A DNA stretch of 58,919 nt from CAZTPJ01 sp964614515. GTDB taxonomy: Bacteria > Planctomycetota > Phycisphaerae > Phycisphaerales > UBA1924. The DNA is taken from the NCBI GenBank assembly GCA_964614515.1, contig CAZTPJ010000016.1, positions 1 to 58,919 of the forward strand, in the 5' to 3' direction. This document shows, piece by piece, positions 1 through 8,161 of this stretch; positions within the stretch are counted from its first letter, which is position 1; the number at the start of each line of letters is the position of its first letter. The translations under genes were made by a program, and so were the position numbers. The notes beneath the pieces were generated by a model that searched no databases, was not told the origin of the DNA, and saw only the letters and a program-made list of their open reading frames with translations.

Positions 1-89
1 GCCTCGGCCATCAGCGCCACCGGGTCAGGCTGCGCCCACACCGCCGTCGCCATTGAAACGATTACGCCCGCATAGACATGCCTGAACAT
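1..89 (-). CDS. Secreted protein, N-terminal fragment (runs off the window)
   Basis: Only the first 29 codons are inside the window. Translation from the ATG ending at 89 begins MFRHVYAGVIVSMATAVWAQ, a short basic start followed by a hydrophobic stretch and an A-W-A|Q signal-peptidase-like site, so the product is probably exported. A strong ribosome site (GGAGGA) lies about 7 nt upstream of the ATG. The next gene upstream on the same strand ends at 179, so the two may be co-transcribed. The function cannot be told from this fragment. Confidence 0.6.
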   Translation of the reverse strand, partial: MFRHVYAGVIVSMATAVWAQPDPVALMAE

Positions 90-178
90 CGCTAAGTCCT
101 CCGAACTTCAAGGCCGCCCAATGAGCATACACACGAAAATGCCGTCAGTTTCACCATCGGCCGCGTGGTCAGCCCGCG

Positions 179-2236
179 TCAATTGCCGACGGCCTCGCGG
201 ATACGGCCGAGTCGTCGGTTCCACGGTGGTCCGCCCAGCGCGGCATCCACCGATTCGAGTTGCGTGAGTCGCGTTCGGATGGCCGTGCGCTGGCGCGGCG
301 AATCGTCCTGTTCCAGCAGCGTTTCGAGCATGAGCGTCCAGGCGTGCCAGTAACGATCCGGGCGGGCCTGGCCGTCGGCCGTGGGGGAGTCCGAACCTGT
401 GGCGACATCGCGGAGAAGCGCGAAGGCCTGATCCGACTTGTCAGCGAGCAGCAGAGCGCGCGCCATGCCGAGCGAGAGTTCGAGGGCTTCGGCGGAAGCG
501 GGCTCGGCCGTGGCGATGAGTCGGCGATAGGTCGCTTCCGCGCCGGGCACTTTGGCTTCGACCATGGCGTCGGCGAGGCCGCGCGAAATCGCGGGGAGCG
601 GCTCTTGCAGCGAGCGCTCGGCCCAGTCATTGGCCGTGCGTGCCAGCGGCAGCCATTGATCCGTGCTGAAACGTGCCAGCGCGTCGGCGTCCTCCTGCTT
701 GCGCAACTCGGCCGCGTGTGTCGAGGCCTGCGCGAGCGCGGCGACGGCGATCTCGCGAAACCTGGCGTTCGCCAGTTCGCGAATGGGCGACTCGGGATCC
801 ACGGCATCAAAGTCCTGCAAGGCCGCGAACGTGTGCGTGATGGTCGTCGCACGGGCGGCGCGATAGTCGCCGCGCTGAAACCGCCAATAGTCCAGTTCAC
901 CCAGCGCTGTCGAGTTCGCGAGGCCGACATCGAGCCACTGCCCGAACCGCTTGAAGTCCGCATCATCGGTATCAGCGCGGGTGGTCAGCGTCTTGGCGAT
1001 GATGAGGCAGGATTCGAGATGGCCCGTCGCGTCGGGGAACTCGCGGTGCATCTCCAGGCCGAGCGTGATCGCGTCGATGGAGAGTTGCTTGCTTCTCGCC
1101 GCTTCGGCCTCGATCATCAACAGCCGCAGCCGCGCCCGCATCGCGTCGAGGCGGTCATGTCCGTCGAACCGCGCCGCGGCCGTCGCGAGAACCGAGGCCG
1201 CGGCAAGTCGTTCTGATTGACGCTCCAAGAATCGTGCGCGCGCGAGCACAGCCAACAGTGGCGTGCCATCAAGTTCCGTCAGTTCAGACGCCCGCCATGA
1301 CAACTTTTCGATCGCCCATGCGCGTGCGATCTCGGGCGAATCCATCCAGTCTGTCAACGTTTCAAGGGCCTTGACCGCCGCTGTGAAACGCTCAACGGGT
1401 GAGTTAACGCGCGGCATGTCGAGGTACGCCCTTGCCACGGCCTCAACGAGCAAGGAATTGCTCGCGAACCGCTGATCCTTGGGAAGTTCGCGAGACAACA
1501 CAAAGAGCGACCGAACGCTGGCTTCAATGTCGGCCCACGTCGCGCCACCATGGATGTTGACTCGCAGCAGCGCGGCCTGCGCTTCAGCGTGGGTCTGAGG
1601 CAAGAATTCTGCGTCGCCTGAGAGCAGCTCAGTAAGATCCTGTCGCACGAACGCATGGCTCGTCGGGCCCGTGCTCACCATCACACGAAGCGCGGAGGTT
1701 ACGCGGCGAGCAGACTCGGCCGTGCCGGGAGCAAGCGACCTGGTTCTCCAACGTCGCATCGGTTGGGGCTTACCTGTTGGAACACTCGCGCCAATGATCA
1801 ACTCGGCCCTTTCTCCAAGGAGATTGACCCGAAGCGCGAGGGTGGAAGAATTGGCCTCCTCATCATCAAGAAGGTGATCGCATACTCGAAAAATGAGATC
1901 CCGTGCGGTGGTCGCTGTCGCCGCGGCGCGACTTCGCTGTGCATCGCTGGGCAAGCCGACGATTACGATCGAGTCCGTCCCGTCCAGGGCGAGGCGCTGA
2001 AGGTGAAGCGCCGCCGCTTCGGTCGCCCAGGTCGGCCATCGCGGATCATCGGTTGTCGCAAGCGTCCCGTAGATCGAGATCGCCTCATCCATCAACCTGC
2101 CGCGCTCGCCGATCGGCAAGGATGGCGCTTGGAGTCGAATCGTAATCTCGCCGACCCGGTCGATCTTTCTCTCGGTTGGTCCCTCGGGCTGGAGGATCGC
2201 CAAGGCGACAGCGATGATGATCGTTGGCAGCACCAT
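179..2236 (-). CDS. Large alpha-helical exported protein, TPR-like, function unknown
   Basis: A 685-residue protein. The open frame continues upstream to 2383, but that stretch crosses the tRNA-Cys gene, so the ATG at 2236 (MVLPTIIIAVALAILQ) is the sensible start. It gives a hydrophobic N-terminus that could be a signal peptide or anchor. The rest is Ala/Arg/Glu-rich and predicted mostly helical, with irregular 30-40 residue units (for example ARAYLDMPRVN and ALEQ-type helices) that resemble degenerate tetratricopeptide repeats. No catalytic motif is visible. Similar large helical-repeat secreted proteins of unknown role are common in planctomycetes, so a scaffold or binding role is only a guess. 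Confidence 0.7.
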   Translation of the reverse strand: MVLPTIIIAVALAILQPEGPTERKIDRVGEITIRLQAPSLPIGERGRLMDEAISIYGTLATTDDPRWPTWATEAAALHLQRLALDGTDSIVIVGLPSDAQRSRAAATATTARDLIFRVCDHLLDDEEANSSTLALRVNLLGERAELIIGASVPTGKPQPMRRWRTRSLAPGTAESARRVTSALRVMVSTGPTSHAFVRQDLTELLSGDAEFLPQTHAEAQAALLRVNIHGGATWADIEASVRSLFVLSRELPKDQRFASNSLLVEAVARAYLDMPRVNSPVERFTAAVKALETLTDWMDSPEIARAWAIEKLSWRASELTELDGTPLLAVLARARFLERQSERLAAASVLATAAARFDGHDRLDAMRARLRLLMIEAEAARSKQLSIDAITLGLEMHREFPDATGHLESCLIIAKTLTTRADTDDADFKRFGQWLDVGLANSTALGELDYWRFQRGDYRAARATTITHTFAALQDFDAVDPESPIRELANARFREIAVAALAQASTHAAELRKQEDADALARFSTDQWLPLARTANDWAERSLQEPLPAISRGLADAMVEAKVPGAEATYRRLIATAEPASAEALELSLGMARALLLADKSDQAFALLRDVATGSDSPTADGQARPDRYWHAWTLMLETLLEQDDSPRQRTAIRTRLTQLESVDAALGGPPWNRRLGRIREAVGN

Positions 2237-2332
2237 GGAGCAAGGGTAGCGACCGCCATACACGAACGCGTGGGTGGTTCGCCACGCCCTTTCCCGGCTG
2301 ATCGGGCCATCCGATGATGGCTGGCTTGATAA

Positions 2333-2415
2333 AGGCCGCGCTCGGATTCGAACCGAGGATGGGTTTCCCCAACGGATTTGCAATCCGCCCCATTAGACCA
2401 CTCTGGCACGCGGCC
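2333..2415 (-). tRNA. tRNA-Cys (anticodon GCA) with a long variable arm
   Basis: Reading the minus strand, a perfect 7-bp acceptor stem (GGCCGCG/CGCGGCC) encloses a 3-bp D stem (CCA/UGG) with a GG-containing loop, a 5-bp anticodon stem with loop UUGCAAA (anticodon GCA), a T arm CUCGG-UUCGAAU-CCGAG and discriminator U73. GCA plus U73 is the cysteine identity pair. No CCA is encoded. The variable region is 14 nt (starting UGGGG, with GGG-GAAA-CCC able to form a small hairpin), closer to class II tRNAs than to the usual 4-5 nt of tRNA-Cys. Confidence 0.92.
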
Positions 2416-2504
2416 GATCCAAGACGGTAAGGGTGCTCGTTCTCGCGGTCAACCGGGCCGCGGGCCGATACCATTGACGCCACCGGACCCACGAACGGCC
2501 TCCC

Positions 2505-3590
2505 ATGTCGCACTTCAACACACACCAACGACCTTGGCTTTTCCCCAAACCGCGCCATGCTTTCGTGGCCGGCCTGGGCATGATGGCCGCATTCGCGGAC
2601 GTGGGACACGCGCGGCAGGACCAGCCCCCAGCGCAAGGCCCGCCACCGCAGTCCGAACCTGCCGACCGACCCGAACAGGAAGTGATTGACGGCCTGCGAA
2701 GTCGGCCGTCGGAATCGCAACCCGTATCCGCCAATCCAGGCGAGGGCGCGAGCGGCACGATGACCGTGCCCGGGCTTGAGGCGAGGAACTATCGCGTTGC
2801 GATGCCTTCGCTCCTTCCCGAAGGCACGTTTCTGACGCCCCGGCGAGCGACCATGCTTCGGGCGGGCAACGGCGAGTGGTTCGTCGTCTTCCATGCTCCA
2901 GAGGCCGGACGCCCGCTGCCTCCGATGGCCCTGTTGCCCTCACCGGTGCTGGAAGAACTCGAAGCGGCGATCAGCGCGGAGGCTTCCGGCCGTCTCGTCG
3001 TGCGCATCGCGGGGCAGGTCTTTGTGTATCACCGCCGTAACGTGTTGCTTCCCCAGGCGTGGTCACTCGCGCCCGAAGCCCGGCTATCGGAAGGCGACGC
3101 CTCACCTGATCCCGTGAACAACGTCGCCGCCAATGGCAATGCGCCCTCCAATGGGCGTGAGCCTGCCGACGATCCGAGCGTTGAGGAACTCATTGCCGAA
3201 CTTCAGGCCGCGACCGATGCGCCCCGCGCCCTGGACCATCAGTCCCTGGCGCGTCCGACCAGCGGCGAGACGCCCGAAGGCGAAGGCACGGCCGCGCCGG
3301 CTGCGCGTTCGCCGGCGTTTCTGATCCGTCGCAAGGCGCGTGTGGTGCGAGTGGGGGGGGCGTGGAGCGCGGTGTTTGAGGCGGGCGCGGGTGACCACGC
3401 GATGGATGAGGCCCCGATGGTGCTGATGCCGGGGCAGAATCTGATGCGCATCGAGGGCCTGGCGTCGGCCCGCGGCGATGCGATCGCATTTGAACTCAGC
3501 GGCCAGATCGTGCGATATCGAGGAAGGCGACTGTTGGTGCCGACGTTCCACCGCGCGCTCCAGCCGAGCGAGATCGGCCCGCGCCCGTAG
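2505..3590 (+). CDS. Secreted protein with an internal duplication, function unknown
   Basis: A 361-residue protein. The N-terminus (MSHFNTHQRPWLFPKPRHAF, then VAGLGMMAAFADVGHARQ) looks like a signal peptide with an extended basic region. Two homologous segments of about 90 residues follow, near 90-190 and 265-355. Each has a basic R/K-R-x-A start, an aromatic W-x-V-F/W-x-A-V-F strand, a P-M-x-L-x-P turn, and an ending of the type G-Q-V/I-x-x-Y-R/H-x-R-x-x-L-P. They are joined by an Asp/Ala/Pro-rich linker. No enzyme motif is seen. It converges on the prepilin gene at 3596 with only 5 nt between stops. Possibly a duplicated beta-domain in a periplasmic or envelope protein. Confidence 0.65.
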   Translation: MSHFNTHQRPWLFPKPRHAFVAGLGMMAAFADVGHARQDQPPAQGPPPQSEPADRPEQEVIDGLRSRPSESQPVSANPGEGASGTMTVPGLEARNYRVAMPSLLPEGTFLTPRRATMLRAGNGEWFVVFHAPEAGRPLPPMALLPSPVLEELEAAISAEASGRLVVRIAGQVFVYHRRNVLLPQAWSLAPEARLSEGDASPDPVNNVAANGNAPSNGREPADDPSVEELIAELQAATDAPRALDHQSLARPTSGETPEGEGTAAPAARSPAFLIRRKARVVRVGGAWSAVFEAGAGDHAMDEAPMVLMPGQNLMRIEGLASARGDAIAFELSGQIVRYRGRRLLVPTFHRALQPSEIGPRP

Positions 3591-3595
3591 CGAAT

Positions 3596-4276
3596 CTACT
3601 CAAGTTGCCGCGGGGATGTGGACGCGACGAGTCGGATCGTGGGCGCATCGATGTCCAGGGCGAGCCGCGCGGCATCGCCGTCGTTGGGCATGATGGTCAT
3701 GTCCACGGTGGCTCGTGCGAGTCGCGGACCGATGGCATATTCAAGGGTAAACGTCGCATCGCGGAGGCCTCGAAGCAGCGGCCGTTCTTCCCGCGTGATC
3801 GTGCCGCCGACATCGTTCTCGAGGACGAGTTGGAGCATCAGCGAGCCATCCTGCGAGTTGGGGTCGGGGATGGCTTCAAGGCGTGTGATCTGGCGGAAGT
3901 TGTTCGCGGGGTCATCGATCGAGATGAACTCGATGAAGTTCGAGACGATGGGATTGAGTTGGGGATCGAGGACATCGGTGGGGAAGGGCGCAAAGTCCTG
4001 TCCTGTTCGAATCATTGTCATAATGCGATGCATGACAATTCGCGAGACGACGTGCGTGGAGGCCGAGTCGGTCGTCACCTTGTACGACCGAAACGACGCA
4101 TCGAGCGCCGCCAGCGACGCCGTGAGCAGCAGCGCTGAGATGGCCAGGGCCACGAGCATCTCGATCAGGCTGAACCCACGACGCCCACAGAGGAATTTAA
4201 CGCGGAGATGCGAAGGGGACGATGGTCGTGAAGAAGAGGGTTGGGTCGTGGGGGTGGTGGGGGTGGTGGGGGTCAT
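3596..4276 (-). CDS. PilW/GspJ-like minor pseudopilin
   Basis: A 226-residue protein with a class III prepilin signal: G34|F35-S-L-I-E39 followed by a 21-residue hydrophobic helix (MLVALAISALLLTAS). The Gly at -1 and Glu at +5 are the residues read by prepilin peptidase. The C-terminal part is a beta-rich head containing PLLRGLRDATFTLEYA, as in minor pseudopilins that initiate the fibre. The start was chosen at 4276 because a strong AGGAGG precedes it and its ATG overlaps the stop of the upstream gene (ATGA), which implies translational coupling. The first 11 residues come from a 9-bp microsatellite (TPT repeats). A larger open frame upstream is not used. Confidence 0.82.
   Translation of the reverse strand: MTPTTPTTPTTQPSSSRPSSPSHLRVKFLCGRRGFSLIEMLVALAISALLLTASLAALDASFRSYKVTTDSASTHVVSRIVMHRIMTMIRTGQDFAPFPTDVLDPQLNPIVSNFIEFISIDDPANNFRQITRLEAIPDPNSQDGSLMLQLVLENDVGGTITREERPLLRGLRDATFTLEYAIGPRLARATVDMTIMPNDGDAARLALDIDAPTIRLVASTSPRQLE
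4248..4275. repeat. 9-bp microsatellite at the start of the pseudopilin gene
   Basis: About three tandem copies of a 9-nt unit (gtgggggtg) cover the first codons after the ATG of the GspJ/PilW-like gene and encode Thr-Pro-Thr repeats. The unit length keeps frame, so copy-number change would alter only leader length, not expression frame. Confidence 0.7.
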
Positions 4277-7209
4277 GGCCGGCCCTCCTTGTACGTGCCC
4301 AACTGCGGCGAGAGTTGCAGGGGCAGCATGATCCCGTCGGGCATGCCCATGTTGGGATTGAAGCGAAGTTCGATTCGCCCGTAGCCGTGGAAGGGCACGG
4401 CGGTGGCGCCGTTGGCGAGTTGCTCGGGGGTGGGCTGTTGATCTGGCGGGAGGTCGGGCAGGCCATCGCCATTGAGATCCCAACCGACGATCTTGACATC
4501 GTTGTGCATGGGGAGCGTGCGAGGGTCGAGCGATTCATCATCGCCGTCGTCGGGTCCGAAGTATCCGATGGTGGCGTTGAAGAGCGAGGGATTGCCGACG
4601 GGCTGGCCGAGGATGTCGCGCATAGGTCCCTGGCCACGGATCGGTTCATAGGTGAGGATCAGGGCGCCGTCGATGTCGGCGTTGCCTCGGACATCGAGGA
4701 TGCCGGCGATCACCGCGCCCTGGAGCCGCACATCCTGCTCGGGCGGTGAGTTGAACGAACCGATGTCGACGGAGTAGTTCGGCAGCATCATGGAACTGGT
4801 GGCGATGGCCGCGAGGTCTTCGCTGTCGGGCGTGTATCGCGGGTCGAGGCGCAGGAGTTCATCCGGATGCTCGGAGGCGAACTTGGTGGCGCCGGTGAAC
4901 TGGAGTTTGTTTCGGCTGTGGGTGTACTCGTTGGCGGTGTCGCTGATGATCGAGCCAATGAAGAGGCAGTCGTGGAAGCGCACGTTGTTGGAGAACAGTT
5001 TGGTATCAACGACGCGTTTCCCATCGATGACGAGAGGGCTGGGCAACTGGTCCCAGTTTGCGGGCCGTCCTCCCTTGGGGAAGTCGGCGCGATCCAGGGC
5101 CATGTTCATCATGTCCGTGGGGATGAAGAAACCTTGATTCGGCGGCAGCGCTGACGCTGGCAGAATGTCGTCGGGATACTGCGCCGCGTCGGTGAACGGC
5201 ACGCGCGGGACCACGGGCACGGGGCGTTCGCCCGGCGCGGTGACTTGCAGCCGGCCGTAACTGCCCCAGTTCAGGTGTGTGTTGTCCGAGTGCGTACGAA
5301 CGTAGGTGACGCCGACGAAGGTGCAGTTGACGAACAAGGCGTTGGTGCCGATGGGAATCTCGATATCCTTGAAGAGCATGTTCTTGTAAACGGGTCGGTA
5401 GTACCAGTCGGAGAATGTTGGCGAGTTGAAAGGCATGCGTTCGAAGTGCGCGCTGGCGTAATTGTCAGGCAGGCCATCGCCGTCCACGTCCGGATCCAGG
5501 CGATAGAACTGCGGCGCCGTCGGATTCGAGCCCGTCTCGACATAGGTTGCCAGTTGCGACTCGCTGATGCCCAGTTGCTGTGCGACCTGCGCCGTGAAGT
5601 CTGCACCGTTCTGCGCGGCCACCTTGAGGGCCGTTTGTGAGGTCGTGAAACTTGCAGCCGTGATGACCGGCAGTTCCTCCGCGGAAGCCTGGAAGGTCAC
5701 GGGATCGCGTCCCGACGCCGGTTTGATGGGACCCCGCAGATGCGGGCGAATGTCGCCCTGCTGCGCGGACCAGTTCGCCTCGCTGACGCGGAAGATGAGC
5801 GATCCATTCACTTTCGCATATTGATCGCGCCGATCAATCACGCCATCGCGATATCCGAGTACATGATCGCGAAACGCGCCGGTCCGCGGATCAACATCCA
5901 GCAGGTTCTCGCTGCCGGGATCCCATCGCCCGTTGCCATTGGTGTCGACAAAGCCGTAGATGCCATTGGCGTTGCGGTCGGGGTTCATCGAGTCGATCAT
6001 GAACGCGAGGTCGTCATCGATGGGATCGCCGTTGGCATCAACGAACTCCGCCGCAAGGGCCTCGTTCGGTGTGCCGGCGCGAAGCGCGTCGGAAAGGGCC
6101 ACGCGGCCGTCGTTGTTCGTGTCGAAGCGTCGGATGAAGAGGTCAAAGTCATCAACGTATCCATCGCCCGTGCGATCCTGGAAGAAATAATCCGCGACGA
6201 GATCGCCATCCGTGTCAATCGCCAGGCCCTGGCTCTCGACCGGGTGCGCGACGCGAAGCCGATTATCACCGTCAACGTCGAAGTCCGCCAGCGACTGCTC
6301 AAACCAGTCGATCTTTTCATCGAGATCCTGATCAAGACCGCGGAAGTCCGACCGTAGCACGACCGGGTGGCCGTTGTCGTGCTGCACGCCGGTGTACGCG
6401 GCCCCGAGGCTGCCTTTGATCGTCACGTTCTTGCCGATCATGATGCGGCTTGGGGACATGATGGCGTGGCTGACGCGCTTGACGATGCGAAAGTCCTGCA
6501 TGATGGTGCGCGACAGCGGGATACCTTGCCGCGTGTCGTCGAAGTCGTAGCCGGTGACGATCACGCGAACATCCACGCCGTTGGCCAATGGGGCGTAGGT
6601 GATCTGGAACGCCGCGCCGTTGGGCACAGGCTCGCCAAGACCGTTCACCCGACCGATCTGTTCATCCACCGCCACGGCCGGCGTCATCACCCAGGTGTTG
6701 TCGCGATACACGCCCGGCGGCAGGCCCGTCGGCGCCAGACCGAGCGTGGGCTGCGTCACGCCGTTGACGTTGATGATGTTGCTGTCCATCGAGTGCAACT
6801 GGATCATTGCATCCGCCACGCCCGAGGGGAACGTGCCATCCTCCAGCGGCAACACACTCACCGTGCCCAGCGAGCCCAGCGACCCCGACCATAGATTCGC
6901 GCCGAAGTTCGCATCGATCGTGCCGCGATCGACGACGAATCGCGACACGCCGTGCGACAGTCGCGCTTCGGCCACGGCCAGACCCGTCTCGGCCGCGCCC
7001 ATCGCGCGTAGGACGTGCAGATGCGTGTTGGCCGTGCGCATGTTGCCCTGGCTGGCGATGGCCATCGCAACGGCCAGCGAACCAAAGAGAATCAGGAACA
7101 TCATCGCGAGGATCGAGGCGACGCCGCGGCGGGTAATGCGGCCACGCCGCCGCGCGCGGGGTGCACGCCGATGGGCTGATCGATCAACGCTCGCACGATT
7201 CCGTTTCAT
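4273..7209 (-). CDS. PilX-like pilus-associated giant with calcium-loop repeats
   Basis: A 978-residue protein. After a basic leader (MKRNRASVDRSAHRRAPRAR) it has one hydrophobic helix (SILAMMFLILFGSLAVAMAI) and then G-N-M-R-T-A-N, L-R-A-M-G-A-A-E-T-G-L-A, the layout of PilX_N proteins that sit in the pilus or secretion fibre. Roughly residues 280-430 carry several EF-hand/dockerin-type loops of the D-x-D/N-x-D-G form (DVDGDNRL, DTDGDLVADY, DRTGDGYVDDFD, DTNNDGRVALSD, DTNGNGRWD), likely calcium sites. The remainder looks like a beta-rich surface domain. It starts at 7209, where the homology begins; an open frame continues to 7305. It is translationally coupled to the next pseudopilin. Family placement is firm at the N-terminus, role inferred. 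Confidence 0.75.
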   Translation of the reverse strand: MKRNRASVDRSAHRRAPRARRRGRITRRGVASILAMMFLILFGSLAVAMAIASQGNMRTANTHLHVLRAMGAAETGLAVAEARLSHGVSRFVVDRGTIDANFGANLWSGSLGSLGTVSVLPLEDGTFPSGVADAMIQLHSMDSNIINVNGVTQPTLGLAPTGLPPGVYRDNTWVMTPAVAVDEQIGRVNGLGEPVPNGAAFQITYAPLANGVDVRVIVTGYDFDDTRQGIPLSRTIMQDFRIVKRVSHAIMSPSRIMIGKNVTIKGSLGAAYTGVQHDNGHPVVLRSDFRGLDQDLDEKIDWFEQSLADFDVDGDNRLRVAHPVESQGLAIDTDGDLVADYFFQDRTGDGYVDDFDLFIRRFDTNNDGRVALSDALRAGTPNEALAAEFVDANGDPIDDDLAFMIDSMNPDRNANGIYGFVDTNGNGRWDPGSENLLDVDPRTGAFRDHVLGYRDGVIDRRDQYAKVNGSLIFRVSEANWSAQQGDIRPHLRGPIKPASGRDPVTFQASAEELPVITAASFTTSQTALKVAAQNGADFTAQVAQQLGISESQLATYVETGSNPTAPQFYRLDPDVDGDGLPDNYASAHFERMPFNSPTFSDWYYRPVYKNMLFKDIEIPIGTNALFVNCTFVGVTYVRTHSDNTHLNWGSYGRLQVTAPGERPVPVVPRVPFTDAAQYPDDILPASALPPNQGFFIPTDMMNMALDRADFPKGGRPANWDQLPSPLVIDGKRVVDTKLFSNNVRFHDCLFIGSIISDTANEYTHSRNKLQFTGATKFASEHPDELLRLDPRYTPDSEDLAAIATSSMMLPNYSVDIGSFNSPPEQDVRLQGAVIAGILDVRGNADIDGALILTYEPIRGQGPMRDILGQPVGNPSLFNATIGYFGPDDGDDESLDPRTLPMHNDVKIVGWDLNGDGLPDLPPDQQPTPEQLANGATAVPFHGYGRIELRFNPNMGMPDGIMLPLQLSPQLGTYKEGRP

Positions 7210-7258
7210 GGCTCGATCCAATCGCCTCGCACACCAAACCCCCACACTACCGCGTGCA

Positions 7259-7275
7259 CCGCCACTCCGTGGCGG
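7259..7275. repeat. Short palindrome (7-3-7) upstream of the PilX-like gene
   Basis: A perfect inverted repeat, ccgccac then tcc then gtggcgg, in the spacer between the prepilin gene and the PilX-like gene. It has the same layout as other small palindromes in this window and may be a REP-like element or an RNA hairpin in the polycistronic message. Confidence 0.55.
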
Positions 7276-7294
7276 CCTCGGCGCACCTTCCGAA

Positions 7295-8101
7295 CTACGG
7301 CACAATCCACGTCACGCGAGTCACTTCAAGCGGCTCACGCACATACGGCCCGCGATACTCAACAACCACCGTCACACGCAGCGGAAACTGATCCACATCA
7401 CGTATCGGGGCGCTCATGCTCGCCTGGCCCTCGAAGTTCCGCGCGAGGATCTGACTGAAATCCACCGGATTGACCTTCTCCACGAACACGGTCTGCGACC
7501 ACCCTTCGAGCGGCACAACCTCACCGTTGTTCATCAGCACCGTGCCGTCGGGCAACGTCTGCGGAATGATGTTGCCAAAGGCGTCGATCGGCCCGGGGAA
7601 GTCGCCGTCAGTGCCGAAACGCACGCCATCGAAGTCGTCCAGATCGTCATAGTCGGCCAACGCTGTTTCAAACGGTTCCGGACCCCAGCCGATGAGCACG
7701 CTGCCGCCGTTGCCATCTTCGCCGAGAAACAGGCCCGTCACAGCGTCGTGGCGCGGATAGCCGCGGGTCAGTTCGCGAATTTCGTTACCCAGCAGCGTGC
7801 CCGTGGCCGACAGGCTTGACCATGAGTTCGATCGCATGAACGCCTGGTTGGCGTCGATGATCGCGACAACACCCACGCCGATGATGATCGTCGCCAGTGC
7901 GGTTTCAATCAGCGTGAAGGCCGGCTTGCGTGGACCGCTCGCTCCGCGAGCGGTCTTTGCGATTCCTCGATGGAGCGATGGCGACCCCGCCCTCGGCGTC
8001 AGCCGCCTGCCGCGGAGCGGCAGGCCACCCAGGAACCCGCCACGCAGTGGCAGAGCACTCGGCTGCACAAGTTCGTGTTGGCTTGTCAAGATTGCGCGCA
8101 T
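7295..8101 (-). CDS. Type IV prepilin-like protein with an unusually long leader
   Basis: A 268-residue protein. The prepilin motif is K-P-A61|F62-T-L-I-E66 followed by the helix TALATIIIGVGVVAII. Position -1 is Ala rather than the usual Gly, which prepilin peptidases can tolerate. The head domain ends with RVTVVVEYRGPYVREPLEVT. The ATG at 8101 has a good GGGAGGG site 6 nt upstream, and no later start codon precedes the helix, so the leader is 61 residues. Most of that leader is encoded by three small palindromes (7933-8051), apparently an in-frame insertion. It lies between pilC and the PilX-like gene in one run of minus-strand genes. Confidence 0.8.
   Translation of the reverse strand: MRAILTSQHELVQPSALPLRGGFLGGLPLRGRRLTPRAGSPSLHRGIAKTARGASGPRKPAFTLIETALATIIIGVGVVAIIDANQAFMRSNSWSSLSATGTLLGNEIRELTRGYPRHDAVTGLFLGEDGNGGSVLIGWGPEPFETALADYDDLDDFDGVRFGTDGDFPGPIDAFGNIIPQTLPDGTVLMNNGEVVPLEGWSQTVFVEKVNPVDFSQILARNFEGQASMSAPIRDVDQFPLRVTVVVEYRGPYVREPLEVTRVTWIVP
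7933..8051. repeat. Cluster of three palindromes inside the prepilin leader
   Basis: Three perfect inverted repeats lie in about 120 nt: 7933-7955 (arms gaccgctcgc / gcgagcggtc, 3-nt loop), 8005-8025 (gcctgccgc / gcggcaggc, loop gga) and 8039-8051 (gccac / gtggc, loop gca). They encode the Arg/Gly/Leu/Pro-rich leader of the prepilin. The 9-3-9 layout matches other palindromes at 17984, 28112 and 40621, which suggests a REP-like family inserted in frame. Confidence 0.65.
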
Positions 8102-8161
8102 CGCCCATCCCTCCCGCGGATCGCTGGGGATCCAGTGAGACTATTCGGCCAATTCCGCGCT

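Noticed and set aside
2237..2383. N-terminal extension of the helical exported protein
   Set aside because: It runs through the tRNA-Cys gene, so it cannot be the normal start.
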